From NCBI GenBank assembly GCA_026214975.1, contig CM047810.1, positions 90,326,560-90,390,559 of the forward strand: 64,000 bases of DNA, read 5' to 3'. The notes under the pieces are model-generated. The model worked only from the letters and a program-made list of their open reading frames with translations. It had not been told where the DNA came from and made no database searches. The translations under genes and the position numbers were made by a program. This stretch comes from Gentiana macrophylla (lineage: Eukaryota; Streptophyta; Magnoliopsida; Gentianales; Gentianaceae). This document shows, one piece after another, positions 1 to 10,671 of the stretch (position 1 is its first letter; each line of letters begins with the position of its first letter).

Positions 1-246
1 TAATCTCACATCATTCAACATCATAACAAATCACAATCACATCTTCCTAATCTCCAAAATCATATAAATAACATACTTTAAACTCAAACGGCACTACTGC
101 AATTGTTTAAGCTCAAAAATTTGGTTACAATTTGCCTAACCCGCATACTTAAGCTAATCCCACGTCATTCAACACCATAACAAATCACAATCACATCTTC
201 CTAATCTTCAAAATCATATAAATAACATAATTTAAACTAAAACGAC
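1..246. repeat. Two-copy direct repeat, period about 154 bp
   Basis: Bases 1-92 and 155-246 are near-identical copies (both begin taatc-cac-tcattcaac and end near aaactaaaacg) with only scattered substitutions. The first copy touches the window edge, so more copies may lie to the left. No protein is encoded. Confidence 0.85.
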
Positions 247-1868
247 AAAATCAAACCCCGTTAAAATGCACAGGGTGGGGTGAATTAATTTACATCCACA
301 TACCAATAATGAAAGCCAAGAAAGGGTTCTGACGAGGGTGTCAATTCCGCTGGCGTGATTTTCGCCAATTCTCCAACCAGCTCGGCCAATGGTGTTCAGA
401 GAAGAAGAAGAGAGGGCGTGAGTTTTGCTTTCGTTGAAGAAGAAGACAAGGGGGATAGGGGTGGGCAAATATCGGGCCGGAAAATGGGGAACGAGGGTGG
501 GATGATAAGGGTATATTTGAGTTTCATATGATGTGGATCGGGTCGAATTAATTATATTTTAGGGTTAGGGTTTCTGATTTGGGGATTTTATTGAGGTTCA
601 AAACGGGTATGGGTCAGATTAATATAAGTTAGGGTTAGGGTTTCTAATTTGGGATTTTGTTGAGATACAATCAGGGGCAATTTGGGTGTTTCGCACCTTT
701 TTAACAATCAAAGCTTATAAATGGGAAAATTTGTTGGAAAAGCCTATTCTTGCAAAGATTTTGGTCAAAAGACTCAAATAACTAAATGCCCCTTAAGTGA
801 AGTGTATTTAATTTTTTTTTTTATAAAAAAACTCCAATTTTATTTTTAATTTTTCTGGGACACACGATATTTATTAAATGGGGTGTATTCCCTAATAAAA
901 AGAAGCACTCTTTAATTAATACTTCCCCCGTTCCTAAATATTTTAGGCAGTTGTCAAAGGGGGTGGTTTAAAAGGACAAAAAAAGGGGAAAATATGAATC
1001 AGGACAGTGTAAATATAAATTGGGTGATAATGACAAATCCACTGTTCATAACCCCAAATCCATTTTTTGTTGCAGTGGAACTGACCTCAAATCCAATATT
1101 TCACTATCACAGTGGAATAAGTACTTGTCCTTTTTCCCCGAAAAAATTCCACTGTCCTCTTTACATATTTCTATGTTCAAATTCGTTTTAACAATAAACC
1201 CGTTGTCAAAAAGATGTTTATTAAAAATGTGATTTAATGTTATAACTTTAAGGATGCAATGTTTAAAAAATCTCTATTATACAATTAATGTAGTCTTTCT
1301 TTTACCTCCTTACCAAAATATGTCATCTTAGAAGTTTCACACATATTAAAAAAAGTGGTTGAATGTCATAAATTTGAAATTTCATGTCTAAAATGCCCTT
1401 GACTATCATTAATGCAATATGTATTAAGTAATAAAAAGTAGTTGGATTGATAATAAATTAGGAGTATTATAGAGGAAATGGTAAGACATGTTGCAATGAT
1501 AATGTAAAATTACTTATATTATGGGACAAATCTAAAAGTATATGATTACTTATATTTTGAGACGGAGATAATATTACATAAGGATAAAGTAGGAAAATGA
1601 GCAATAAATGTTGTTTTGTAGAATATTTTGCATTTAGTAACTGCAAGAGTTATTTTGGATTGGACGGAGTAACTAAATTTAATATAAATTTTATAAAATT
1701 AATTTATACAAACCAAAAAATTTGCATGATAATGAGACAAGTGCCAAATAATGCCCTAAAAAGTAAAAACATCAATCAAATCAAAACAATTTAGGTGGGT
1801 ATTATATTTTTATTTTCATGGCAATAGTTTTTAAACTGAATTGCTTGTTTGCTCAAATTGCAGCAAAT
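247..1868. other. AT-rich non-coding stretch, no gene recognised
   Basis: I see only short, low-complexity reading frames here. A 79-codon open frame on the minus strand (468-232) has no ATG start and matches nothing I recognise. It could be an exon of a gene extending left of the window, since telo-box motifs lie upstream of it, but that is weak. The rest is AT-rich with homopolymer runs, as in degraded intergenic DNA or MITE-like debris. Confidence 0.5.
549..666. repeat. Duplicated telomere-like (telo-box) block
   Basis: Two roughly 48-bp direct copies, about 549-597 and 620-666, each contain agggttagggttt followed by ct-atttggg-attttgttgag-like text. The minus-strand reading AAACCCTAACCCTAA is the plant telo-box, known from promoters of translation-related genes and as interstitial telomeric sequence. 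Only the duplication and the motif are seen. Promoter activity is inference. Confidence 0.6.
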
Positions 1869-2395
1869 TGTAACGCCCCCAGACCCCGGGCTTGGTAGCT
1901 CTAAATAAGTAATGAATAATCCGGACTGCTTAGAAGGTCGTCATCGCTTGGTCTAAAGGGCTAACCTGAGTTGACAAGATCATTGTGTTTCACAATTACA
2001 TACGGGTGAACATTACATTCTCCCCCTCTTATAAGGGACTAGCGTACTCGCCAGGACGGCCAAGACTTGTCCCACTGGACTTGTCCCAGTTTCGTCCCTA
2101 CCAAAGGAGTCTAGAGGCGACCCCTACTGTCTTACACGGTGGGGCACTTAGGTCCGTATGATAGTTGCCTCTGATACCATTATGTAATGCTCCCAGACCC
2201 GGGCCTAGTAGCGGTAAATGAGTCATAAATAATCCGGTCAACTGCTTAGACCATCGTCCTCGCTTGGTTTAAATGGCTAACCCGAGTTGACAAGACCTTT
2301 ATGGCTCACACTTATAAAAGGTTGAGCAGGATATTACTTTACCGATGTGGGACTTTACACAAATTCCTTGTGTATTCTGCAGGTCTTGTAGTCTT
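1869..2395. repeat. Dispersed plant repeat, two divergent direct copies
   Basis: A block starting tgtaacgcccccagacccc (1869) recurs in diverged form at 2183 (tgtaatgctcccagacccg), period about 314 bp. Both copies run through an 'aataatccgg...gcttgg...ggctaac...gagttgacaag' track, and the second ends in gatgtgggactttacac. This kind of sequence is common as a dispersed repeat in dicot genomes and ends in a short LTR-like style. I cannot assign its class. Confidence 0.55.
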
Positions 2396-3710
2396 CTATT
2401 AATATGCACACAACCAACGTTCAAATTTGAACCCAATTAGCCGTTTTTGGATATATGTGTATATTCCCTCTGAAATTCTTGCTGTTTGATTTTGTGTCAA
2501 CGGCAATGTCCTTCTGATATGACATGCTGTCAACCAATGAGATTTCTTGAAAAATACTAGTACTGAAATCCTTGTAACTTTCATTTAAACTTAGCCATTG
2601 ATTGATTGCTTGATCAGACGTCCCAAATTAATCATTATCTTGAATTGTATCTTCAAATTTTTCTGGATAAATGACTAATAGTACTTGTACTATTTCAGCT
2701 CATCCTTGATTCAGCTCAACTAAAATGTCTTGCTTACTCAGCTCAACTACCTTGAATGTTTTGCTAAATGTCTCTGGTTTAGCTAAGCTTAGCTGACTTG
2801 ATTTTTCATCTGATCTTAATTTGTGAGATCAGAGTACACCATATTTCCATTTCTTGAAGTTTTTCATCACATTATCTTGAACTTCAAGCCTTCTACACAA
2901 GATCTATAAAATTAATTCAAGCCATCACATACTTACTTGAATGTAACTTTACAGTCTCGGCTTAGTCTTCATTATTGATTTTGTTCCGACAACCTTCATC
3001 TTCAATATTCAAAATTGAGCTTTTGCCCTCAGCCTTCAGGTCTTCTTTACTGAGTTTGTTCTCATGACCTTGATTTCAACTCTCATTGGGATCCTATACC
3101 TACTGAATTTTTAATATTGGTCCTTGTCTACTGAGATCCTATCAGCTGGCTATTACAGTGCTTGTCTCATTAACCTATATAATATCATACTCAGGTTTAG
3201 CTAAGCTTAGCTGACTTGATTTTTCATCTGATCTTAATTTGTGAGATCAGAGTACACCATATTTCCATTTCTTGAAGTTTTTCATCACATTATCTTGAAC
3301 TTCAAGCCTTCTACACAAGATCTATAAAATTAATTCAAGCCATCACATACTTACTTGAATGTAACTTTACAGTCTCGGCTTAGTCTTCATTATTGATTTT
3401 GTTCCGACAACCTTCATCTTCAATATTCAAAATTGAGCTTTTGCCCTCAGCCTTCAGGTCTTCTTTACTGAGTTTGTTCTCGCAGCCTTCAGCTCAACTC
3501 AGATTGGGATCCTATACCTACTGAATTTTTAATATTGGTCCTTGTCTACTGAGATCCTACCAGCTGGCTATTACAGTGCTTGTCTCATTAACCTATATAA
3601 TATCATACTCTAGTAAGACCTATACATTCATCTCTAGACATCTATTTTAATTTCTTGCTACTGTAGTACTTAGTCTAGCACTCATCATCAAAACATAAAC
3701 ATTTCTAACA
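2396..3710 (-). mobile_element. Truncated SIRE/Maximus-type LTR remnant
   Basis: The right end (about 3570-3710: gcttgtctcattaacc, catctctagacatct, catcatcaaaacataaac, atttctaaca) parallels the right end of the complete solo LTR at 20230-20414, so this is a related LTR in the same, minus orientation. The left end with TGTTGGTCCC is missing. It contains an internal tandem duplication. Identification rests on scattered shared blocks rather than a full alignment. Confidence 0.55.
2776..3611. repeat. 418-bp tandem duplication inside the LTR remnant
   Basis: The sequence from ggtttagctaagcttagctg at 2776 repeats from 3194 with a 418-bp period, ending at the atatcatactc junctions. The copies are almost identical apart from one cluster (ctcatgaccttgatttcaac versus ctcgcagccttcagctcaac), so the duplication is recent compared with the decay of the LTR around it. 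Confidence 0.9.
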
Positions 3711-4019
3711 ATTATGGATGATAGGTCATCAATCATAATCCATATTATGATTTCTTGATCATTATTTCATTCTGAGAACACTATTATATGCAATATTAAA
3801 TTTCTTTATTGAATAACAAATATATAACAACAAAATGTCGATATTATTCTAGAAGACAATAATACATAAACAAAACATGCAATAACTGAACCGGACCGAT
3901 TGAGTTTAAGGCAGTACACTAACAAAAGTAACTGAGCTAGTTCCACACTCCAAGAACAACATCCAATATCTAAAGCCAAGGCTTCATCTCAGACAAAGGA
4001 GGTTGCAAGCCTAAAAACA
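3711..4019. other. Non-coding stretch, nothing recognised
   Basis: AT-rich DNA between the LTR remnant and the copia fragment. No reading frame, repeat partner or terminal motif that I can support. Confidence 0.4.
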
Positions 4020-4742
4020 CCCACACTCCATGCAGCAATCCCCGTGTTAAATAGACATTGTTGGCAGTTTTATAGCCCCAAACATGTTTCTACGTCAAAA
4101 CACCATTCTAAGTTGCCAGCCTTCTACCTCACTAACACACATTCAAACATTAGTTTTGCTACCAAATGGTTGAGCCAATTCCTTGGTGCCCCGTCTCTAC
4201 ATAATCTTCAAATAGCTCAACATGTGCTTAGGTATATTAAAGCATCTACAAATCTACAAGAAACAAGTTATTATATCCTGCTAATAATTTCATTTTTGTG
4301 TCTAATTTACCAGACTTTGATTGGGAACCCGACGTTCTATAATTGGTCACTTTATGTTTAAAGGGAAGTCATTAGTCTCCTGGAAGTCCTAGAAGCAATG
4401 AAAAATTCTTGAAGTTCCACAAAATCTGAGTATAGGTCCCTAACATTAGAAGCTTGTGAAGTTCAATAGTTATGCTACTTAGCGCAGGGTTTCAAGGTTG
4501 TTTTGATGTATTTTGACAATGTCAGTTTCTTTCATCTTGCTCATAATCCATCTTTCATGAACACACCAAACATATTGAGATCAAAATATGCAAGATGGTC
4601 ATGTAAAGCTTCTTGGTGTTTATCCTACTAACCAACCGGCTGACATCTATACATAGGCTTTAGATGGCCCTTCTTTCCATTCATTACCATATCGTTTGAA
4701 CATGCATGGTATTTATAGCTCCTTAATTCTATCTTGAGGGGT
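4020..4742 (+). pseudogene. Ty1/copia RT-RNase H C-terminal fragment, decayed
   Basis: Conceptual translation in shifting frames gives the copia RT/RNase H tail: a stretch with SFATKWLSQFLGAP and HVLRYIKA, then DFDW/SWK-type text, then AHNPSFHEHTKHIEI, then TNRLTSIHR matching the usual 'QxADIxTK' end. Several stops and frameshifts break it, including an in-frame TAG at the usual EVQWL position. A purine run (cttgaggggtg, 4732-4742) follows, as expected for the PPT before a 3' LTR. The style resembles the Ale/Retrofit lineage. Integrase and gag are absent to the left, so only the 3' end of an old element remains. Confidence 0.75.
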
Positions 4743-5140
4743 GACAAGGCTGGACCTCGTTTATGAATAAATCCGGGCCATATTAACTCATACGACAGTT
4801 TTTCAAGAACAAAGAACAATGGGGAAGATGATTTGTGTTTATTTTATACTGAGCCTGAGAGTTATTTCTCTCAAGTTGCCTACATATCCAATGTATCTAA
4901 TTGGAATCAAGTCTTCCATAGTTCTTTAGGGATAGTTTATATATAGGACGTCTCGCCTTTTTTCTTGTTGGACAAGTATTGGATGTCTTAATCCCTAATG
5001 ATTATCTTGAGTCAATCCCTTTGATTTAGGGGTTATTATGAATATATTTAAATGACAGGATCATCGTCATTATACCATGGGATTCTTTCCATAGTTATCT
5101 TATAATATAGGAGCACGTTTAAATAATAGATAAGAGGAGC
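4743..5140 (+). other. Probable remains of the copia 3' LTR, undefined end
   Basis: The stretch begins directly after the PPT-like tract of the copia fragment and starts gacaaggctgg. There is no second LTR copy to fix its boundary. No gene seen. Confidence 0.3.
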
Positions 5141-5675
5141 TCTAACCGTCCTACGGTGAGCTGCCCAGGTCATTTTGACCTGACTTGCATTGCCTGACTT
5201 CTGCCGGGACCAAGCCGACCTACAGTGGTCTAGCAGGAAGGGCAGGTCAGGCCTCCCAACTGGGGTTTAGGTATGCTCTACCAGTTGGTGTGGGGCTCCT
5301 GGCCCGCTTTTTTATTATTCTTCTCTTTCCTCATTTATTATGCAACCATTCTCTGTATGACACGTGGCAAGGGCTAATCCGACCCTCATCATAAGCCCCC
5401 AGGTCTGACAAGGATATATGAAGCCAGACAGATTTGACATGGGCGGAGCTCAGCTCAGCCTTTTTTGACTATCAGGGTTTGCCTTGTCACGTGGCAGAGT
5501 TACCGTTATAACTCTGTTATAACGGACTCGAGAAATGAGGCGTTTTATACCTGCACTTTGCTAGTGGAATCGTTTCCCTAAACAAAACTTGGGGCTTATA
5601 GCCCTTCCATCGTATCATGTCCCCTCAAACATTACAAGACTTTTTGCTATTAAGTCAGGAATCGAGGCATGCCGG
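5141..5675 (+). promoter_or_regulatory. 5' region of the transposon-type gene
   Basis: This GC-richer leader precedes the interrupted transposon-type gene. It contains an inverted repeat around 5167-5181 (aggtca/tgacct), two G-box-containing cacgtggca motifs (about 5360 and 5488), an 'ataagcccccaggtctg' track and a TATA-like ttttatacc near 5543. It could be part of a degenerate LTR of the same element, but I find no second LTR in the window. A promoter role is inferred from position and motifs. Confidence 0.45.
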
Positions 5676-5706
5676 ATGCCATTCCGATCAATCCATTCTC
5701 TCACAA
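5676..5706 (+). pseudogene. Probable first exon of the transposon-type gene
   Basis: An ATG at 5676 opens a 31-nt coding piece ending at a good splice donor (acaa|gtaagc, GT at 5707). If Athila element A and one TSD copy are removed, an intron of about 70 bp leads to the acceptor cttacag at 17121-17127, and the frame continues without a stop into the sequence from 17128. The alternative ATG at 5669 would give an immediate stop after splicing, which is why 5676 is preferred. Splicing is inferred from consensus sites only. Confidence 0.45.
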
Positions 5707-5768
5707 GTAAGCTTTTCTGCCCTCTTCCCATTTACAATTGCTTTATTGTTGATGGGTGAGCCGGTTAT

Positions 5769-7385
5769 TGTTCGGTAAAAACTAGTTTTAAAATTTATAA
5801 ACCGAAACACCCCAAGTATAAGGATCTGTAGTAAAGGATGTTAACGGGTCGTCTTAAGGGAATGGAATGTTTATCGAATTCAAGTATAAACCTATATCGA
5901 TTATGTCACAATTATCTATCTAAACTAAGGCTGAAACTAACTAAAACCTAAACCTAAGAATTAAAACTAAAACAGGAATAAAAACAAGCAGAAAATACGA
6001 AAACAGAAAGACGGACGAGCATTCACTAAAGTGAGCGAGCGCGTCAAAGCTTAATCTAACGGACGGGCGCGTCGCTATTGCGGACGGCGTCGACTATGAA
6101 TTGAAGCGAGAAAAGTGCAGGAAAACAAGCAGGAAATTAGGGTTTATAAAACTAGAACTTAAACTAAACTTAATCTAAAGCGATTTGATTCAAACAATTA
6201 AAGGAAAACACAACGAGGCAAGCGAATCCACCCATCAACAAACAACCCCAAATAGATGGTGATCTAAAGACATAGTTTTTAGTAGTGATCTATCGCGAAG
6301 TTGACTAAATTTCTTTAATCAAGTTCTAAGGCTTCGTTTATCTTTTTCAAGTAAACTAAACAGCAATCAAAACGTAATCACGAGATCGTTTCCAACCCCT
6401 TACTCAACTAATCATGCATAATCTCTTATAACACAATTAATTGCATTACTTTGAACGAATCAAACTTAAACAATATATTTTCATATATTAATCCAAGCAT
6501 CAAATATAAATAGATCGTTTCATCAAATTCATAATCCAATAAAACATAACAATGCAAACCAGCGTTATAGTAATGAAAAACTAAATCTTTTACTCACTAA
6601 ACATAGGCATAAAATCTCTAGTTGGTTGTGTTGATGATGAGCTTCCTTCGTCGTCTCACTGCAAGGTTTCTAGCCAACAATCATATTGGAGATGATTTTG
6701 GGTTGGGAAAGTTCATCTCTGTGTAAAAGTGGTTTTTGGGTATGACTTTTGGTGAAAATTGCGATCTCAATGTTTGTGTAAAAGTATGAAATTAGGGTTG
6801 GGGCTGCTTGCTTTGTATTTATAGAGTGCTAAGTCGTTTAGGGTTTAAGTCGGCACCGACGCTCGTTTGAACAACCAGGCGCCCCGTCGAGAATGCTGGA
6901 CGGAGCATGAACGTGCGTTTGGCTTCGTCGAAGACTCGAATGTAAAATACGATTACGGGATTTGCATGGGCCTTGATTCACTTACGGATGCTCGCCCAAG
7001 ATCGGTGGACGCGCCGTCTGGAATGGACGGGATGCAGGACTTTCGTTTGCAATGCTTAGGATCGGATCTCTTCATCTTTATCCATTTTCTTCAAGCCAAT
7101 TCCAACTCTATCTTGAATAATTCGACTTGAGCTTCATTTATCCTCTTTAGCTTTTCGAAATTCAGCCTCCTAAAGGATAAATAAACATTGCAAAATGTAA
7201 TAAAACTCAAATAATAATAATTCCATTAATTTAACACATAAAATAATCAATTTTGCAAATAACCATATTAAAATCATCCTTACTAAATAATTACACTTAA
7301 ACCCTTAATTCTCATGTAAATATGCAAATGTGGGAAATAGTAATGAAATATAACCCTTAATAATCATATAAATATGGCCTTAACA
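5769..7385 (-). repeat. Element A 3' LTR
   Basis: Starts tgttcggtaaaa and ends ggccttaaca. The minus-strand TATA (ctataaatac) lies near 6815-6825. A GC-rich segment (about 6840-7060) with cggacg/gacggg/gcgcc motifs differs from the other LTR by many small indels, whereas the AT-rich parts are nearly identical. Confidence 0.95.
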
Positions 7386-7400
7386 ACACCCCCACACTTA
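7386..7400 (-). promoter_or_regulatory. Element A polypurine tract
   Basis: acacccccacactta on the plus strand reads as the purine run TAAGTGTGGGGGTGT on the element's sense strand, directly abutting the 3' LTR. This is the plus-strand DNA primer site of Athila-type elements. Confidence 0.85.
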
Positions 7401-7776
7401 GCTTTTTGTACGTCCTCGGACAAAACAATCAAAACTATAGCTCAACTTTCATGCAATCCACATAGATCTCTAACTCACGTAACAAAAGATACAACAACTA
7501 TAGCAAACAATACCATCACAGAGATAGATTCAGTGTATGTGTGACAAGCCCTTTTCAAATTTAACAAGCCTTTCAAAGAAATATCCTCTCCAAAATCCAA
7601 TGACTATCCTAGATATAGGCAGTAATAGCTCCACTCAAAGACATCCCACGCACTCAGTAGGATACTCCCTACAGCATATCATGCGGTTCTACTGGGTATA
7701 AGATCTATGATAACAAAGACTTCACTTTATTTTTACTCATCATTTTCAAAATTTTCAAATTTGACGCATATCAGAA

Positions 7777-7945
7777 TGAGCTTTTACCCATCATAGTAGA
7801 GTAGGACATTTCAAGATAATCCCCTACCTTACTCAAATCATAAGGTAGCTTTTCCTGACTGTCGTGAGCTATTGGTCATCATAGTGGTATAGGACATACG
7901 TGGTATACCCTACCTCACTCAAATCATAAACCACTTTTCGACAAA
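7777..7945 (-). other. Tandem pair of conserved hairpin units (A copy)
   Basis: Two units of about 85 bp (7777-7860 and 7865-7945) each run gagct - ... - tagtag/gtggtataggacat ... ccctac - actcaaatcataa - ...cttttc. Each can fold with a basal pairing (ACC/GGT in unit 1, GGT/ACC in unit 2) and an apical TAGG/CCTA stem. The same pair occurs in element D at 57060-57230 with different but again complementary stem bases. Confidence 0.65.
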
Positions 7946-8352
7946 CGTATTTATTAATAATTCACTACTTATTCATTCTTTTTCAAGACATAAGTTACAT
8001 CTCACTTATCACATTCAAAATTTATGATATTCACAGCACACGGGCTAACTAAGGTGTTACTATATCGACCTTCCTAAGATAAATCACTAAAACAATGAAA
8101 GGATATAGTTCAAAAATCTTGCTTCAATATCAAAGGCTCTCGTGAACGTGAAAAAAATGAATACTTGGCTCCATGAAAGTAAAGACATGCTATAATTATC
8201 TCACTAAGTCACATACTATCATCGTTAGAAAACTACAACTAGCAAGCATTTAGTTTCAACCACATGCTCGAGACTAACAAAAATTTAAATTTCGTGGAAA
8301 TTTAACATTCACTCATATTTCAAAAGATATAGCATAAAAACATACCCAATTT

Positions 8353-8364
8353 ACCCCCCATACT
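8353..8364 (-). promoter_or_regulatory. Second PPT-like purine tract, element A
   Basis: acccccatact-type sequence (a purine run on the sense strand) lies 968 bp from the 3' LTR and resembles the true PPT. Equivalent tracts lie at matching positions in elements B, C and D. Confidence 0.5.
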
Positions 8365-8767
8365 TAAATCACATTATGTCCTCTCGGAATGTGCGAGAAT
8401 AAAAGAAAAAGAAAACTTAGTTTGGTTTCAACGGTGGTTGTCGGATGAAAGTTGGCGAGAGGTCGGGCCGGAGCATGAATGTACCGCGACAACTCGAATA
8501 GACAACACTGGACATAAAAGCTTGCGAAACTCGCTCAAAAGTATACGCCACACTCGACATACCATATAATCTCGGGGTACACGGGGTATATGAGCAACAC
8601 ATAACACAAAACACTTACAACGAATGTAGGAGGAATAACCATCAACACATAATCAACTAAAGTACTACTTCTAAAACAATAAAACAACCTAAGAAAAAAA
8701 CAAATAACTAGGTTGCCTCCTAGGAGCGCTCTTTTAATGTCAATAGCTTGACACAGATTTCAAAAGA

Positions 8768-9271
8768 TCAACCCGGATCGGGCCACTTTGGTTTGACTAC
8801 CGCCACCTCAGTATCAGAATCAGGAGCACTGGGGCGGAAATGATTTTCACCACAACAACAAGTCAAGTGTGCTATAAGATCATTAAATTTTTCTCTCCAA
8901 ACTACACTGACTCTCTTCTTCGTGTTCTTGCGGATGATAGGCGTAGGTGTGCTAACATGCTCAGGAGTCTCAAGAGAAGGTTCCTCACAGGTAGAGGTAG
9001 GAATCTCAAAGAAATAAGATGGAATCTCTTCACAAATCAGGACATCTGTACTCTCATCTCTTCTTTGGAAATAAAGAGTCTCAGGCTTTTCCTTTGGTTG
9101 CCCAAAATATTTCTTAAGTCGATGACCATTCACTTTAAAAGCTTGATTACCATACCCATTCAAAGTAATTACTCCACTTGGATTAACCTCGAGAATCTCA
9201 AAGGGACCAGACCATCTAGACTTGAGTTTACCCGGAAACAGGTGAAGTCTAGTATTATAGAGTAAAGCCAT
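8768..9271 (-). pseudogene. Element A integrase C-terminal domain
   Basis: A 167-codon open frame starts with ALLYNTRLHLFPGKLKSRW and GPFEILEVNPSG, the GPY/F module that follows the catalytic core in Ty3/gypsy integrases, then a hydrophilic tail. It is out of frame with the core at 9986-9531. The gap between them (9272-9530) carries stops, so the polyprotein is broken here. The first codon is not ATG: it is an internal polyprotein segment rather than a gene start. Confidence 0.85.
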
Positions 9272-9530
9272 CTCACCAACTTTGAATTCTCGGTCCTTGA
9301 TCTTAGCGTCATGGAGTATCTTTGTTCTTTCCTTGCTAAGCTTAGCATTCTAAATGCGCTCTGAGTGCGAATTCGTCGAGCTCGTTCAATTGTAACAACC
9401 TTTTCTCCCCACGAGTTGGCTATCGAAATTTAAGAATTTAATTGCCCGTAAAGCTCTGTGTTCAAGTTCGACAAGGTAAATGACAAGCTTTACCATAGAC
9501 CATTTGGAAGGGTAGCGTGCCCATCGGGGT

Positions 9531-9986
9531 TTAAATGCGAAGACGATAAGCCCACAATGCGTCATCCAACTTAAGACTCCAATTAGATCGATTATTGTTC
9601 ACGGTCTTCTCTAAAATTCTTTTCAAGCTCTGGTTGCTTACCTCGACTTGGCCACTGGTTTGGGGATGATATGGTGAACCAACTTTGTGTTTGACACCAT
9701 ATTTTTCAAGGATTTTATCAAGCGGCGCATTGCAAAAGTGGGTACCCTCATCACTAATGAGTGCTCTCGGACAGCCGAATCTGGTAAAGATATTCTTTTG
9801 CAAGAATTTCTTCACGACTTTATGATCATTAGTTTGGGTAGCTATGGCTTCAACCCACTTGGAAACATAGTCGACACAGACGAGGATATATTTATTACCG
9901 CACGAAGATGGAAAGGGTCCCATAAAATCTATGCCCCAAACGTCGAAAACTTCGCATTCAAGAATGGGCTTAAGTGGCATTTCCAT
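9531..9986 (-). pseudogene. Element A integrase catalytic core
   Basis: A 151-codon segment with all three catalytic acidic residues: Asp20 (WGIDFMGPF), Asp79 (ISDEGTHF) and Glu115 (SGQVEVSNQ), spacing D-58-D-35-E as expected for retroviral-type integrases. This enzyme inserts the cDNA into the genome. The zinc-binding HHCC region lies upstream, split by a frameshift near 10050 (a [13 protein letters not shown] track in frame before the core, the His pair in the 10051-10671 frame). The core itself looks intact. Confidence 0.9.
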
Positions 9987-10050
9987 CCTACCACTCTGCC
10001 GTCCAGTTCTCTGGCACCTATCACAACCTTTACAAAAGGCTTCTGCATCT

Positions 10051-10671
10051 TTAAACAGAGTTGGCCAGTAGAATCCAGCTTGAAGGATCTTTGCAACCGT
10101 CTTGGTGTTCCATAATGACCTCCGGTAGACCGCTATGGCATTGTTCTAGGATATCCCACCGATCATGCTCCGGAACACACCTTGAAGCAATCCGTCTTCT
10201 GAGACTCGAACAAATAAGGATCTTCCCATACGAGATATTTAAGATCGAGAAAGAACTTTTCTTCTCACGATACGTCATGTCCTCTAAATGACCACTCGCT
10301 AAATAGTTGACGTAGTCAGCATACCACGGCCTAACCGTTTCAAGCTTCATCAATTGCTCAGTCGGAAAATCAATGCCTATATCATTGTGATTCTCTGCAC
10401 CCTCATTTACTAAGCGAGATAAATGATCAGCCACAATATTCTCACTACCTTTCTTATCTTTAATCACAAGGTCAAACTCTTGTAAAATCAGAATCCATCG
10501 AAGTAACCTTGGTTTTGCATCTGCTTTGTCCATAAGGTAGCGTAGGGCTGCATGATCGGTCCATACAACAACTTGAGACCCTAGAAGATAACTTCTAAAC
10601 TTGTCAATGGCAAAAACAACGGCTAAGAATTCCTTCTCAGTTGTGGTATAATTGCATTGAGCCGGGTTCAA
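10051..10671 (-). pseudogene. Element A RNase H and start of integrase
   Basis: A 206-codon segment with [29 protein letters not shown] and VADHLSRL, the signature of Athila-clade RNase H, which removes RNA from the RNA-DNA hybrid. It continues into the linker and the His half of the integrase zinc finger ([12 protein letters not shown]) before a frameshift. It begins inside the polyprotein, so there is no true start codon. Confidence 0.88.

Larger units (their letters stand above)
7401..8767 (-). other. Element A 3' non-coding region
   Basis: Between the end of integrase and the PPT there is about 1.4 kb without a credible gene. It holds a tandem pair of hairpin-forming units (7777-7945) and a second PPT-like tract (8353-8364). 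In related elements an env-like gene may occupy the pol-to-PPT interval. Here only short open frames exist (for example 8614-8417, minus), which I do not recognise. Confidence 0.6.

Noticed and set aside
232..468. Minus-strand open frame of 79 codons as a host gene exon
   Set aside because: It has no ATG start, no recognisable domain and only a weak splice-donor candidate. Kept as a remark, not as a gene.
8840..9265. Plus-strand open frame of 141 codons
   Set aside because: It is the antisense shadow of the integrase C-terminal domain on the minus strand.
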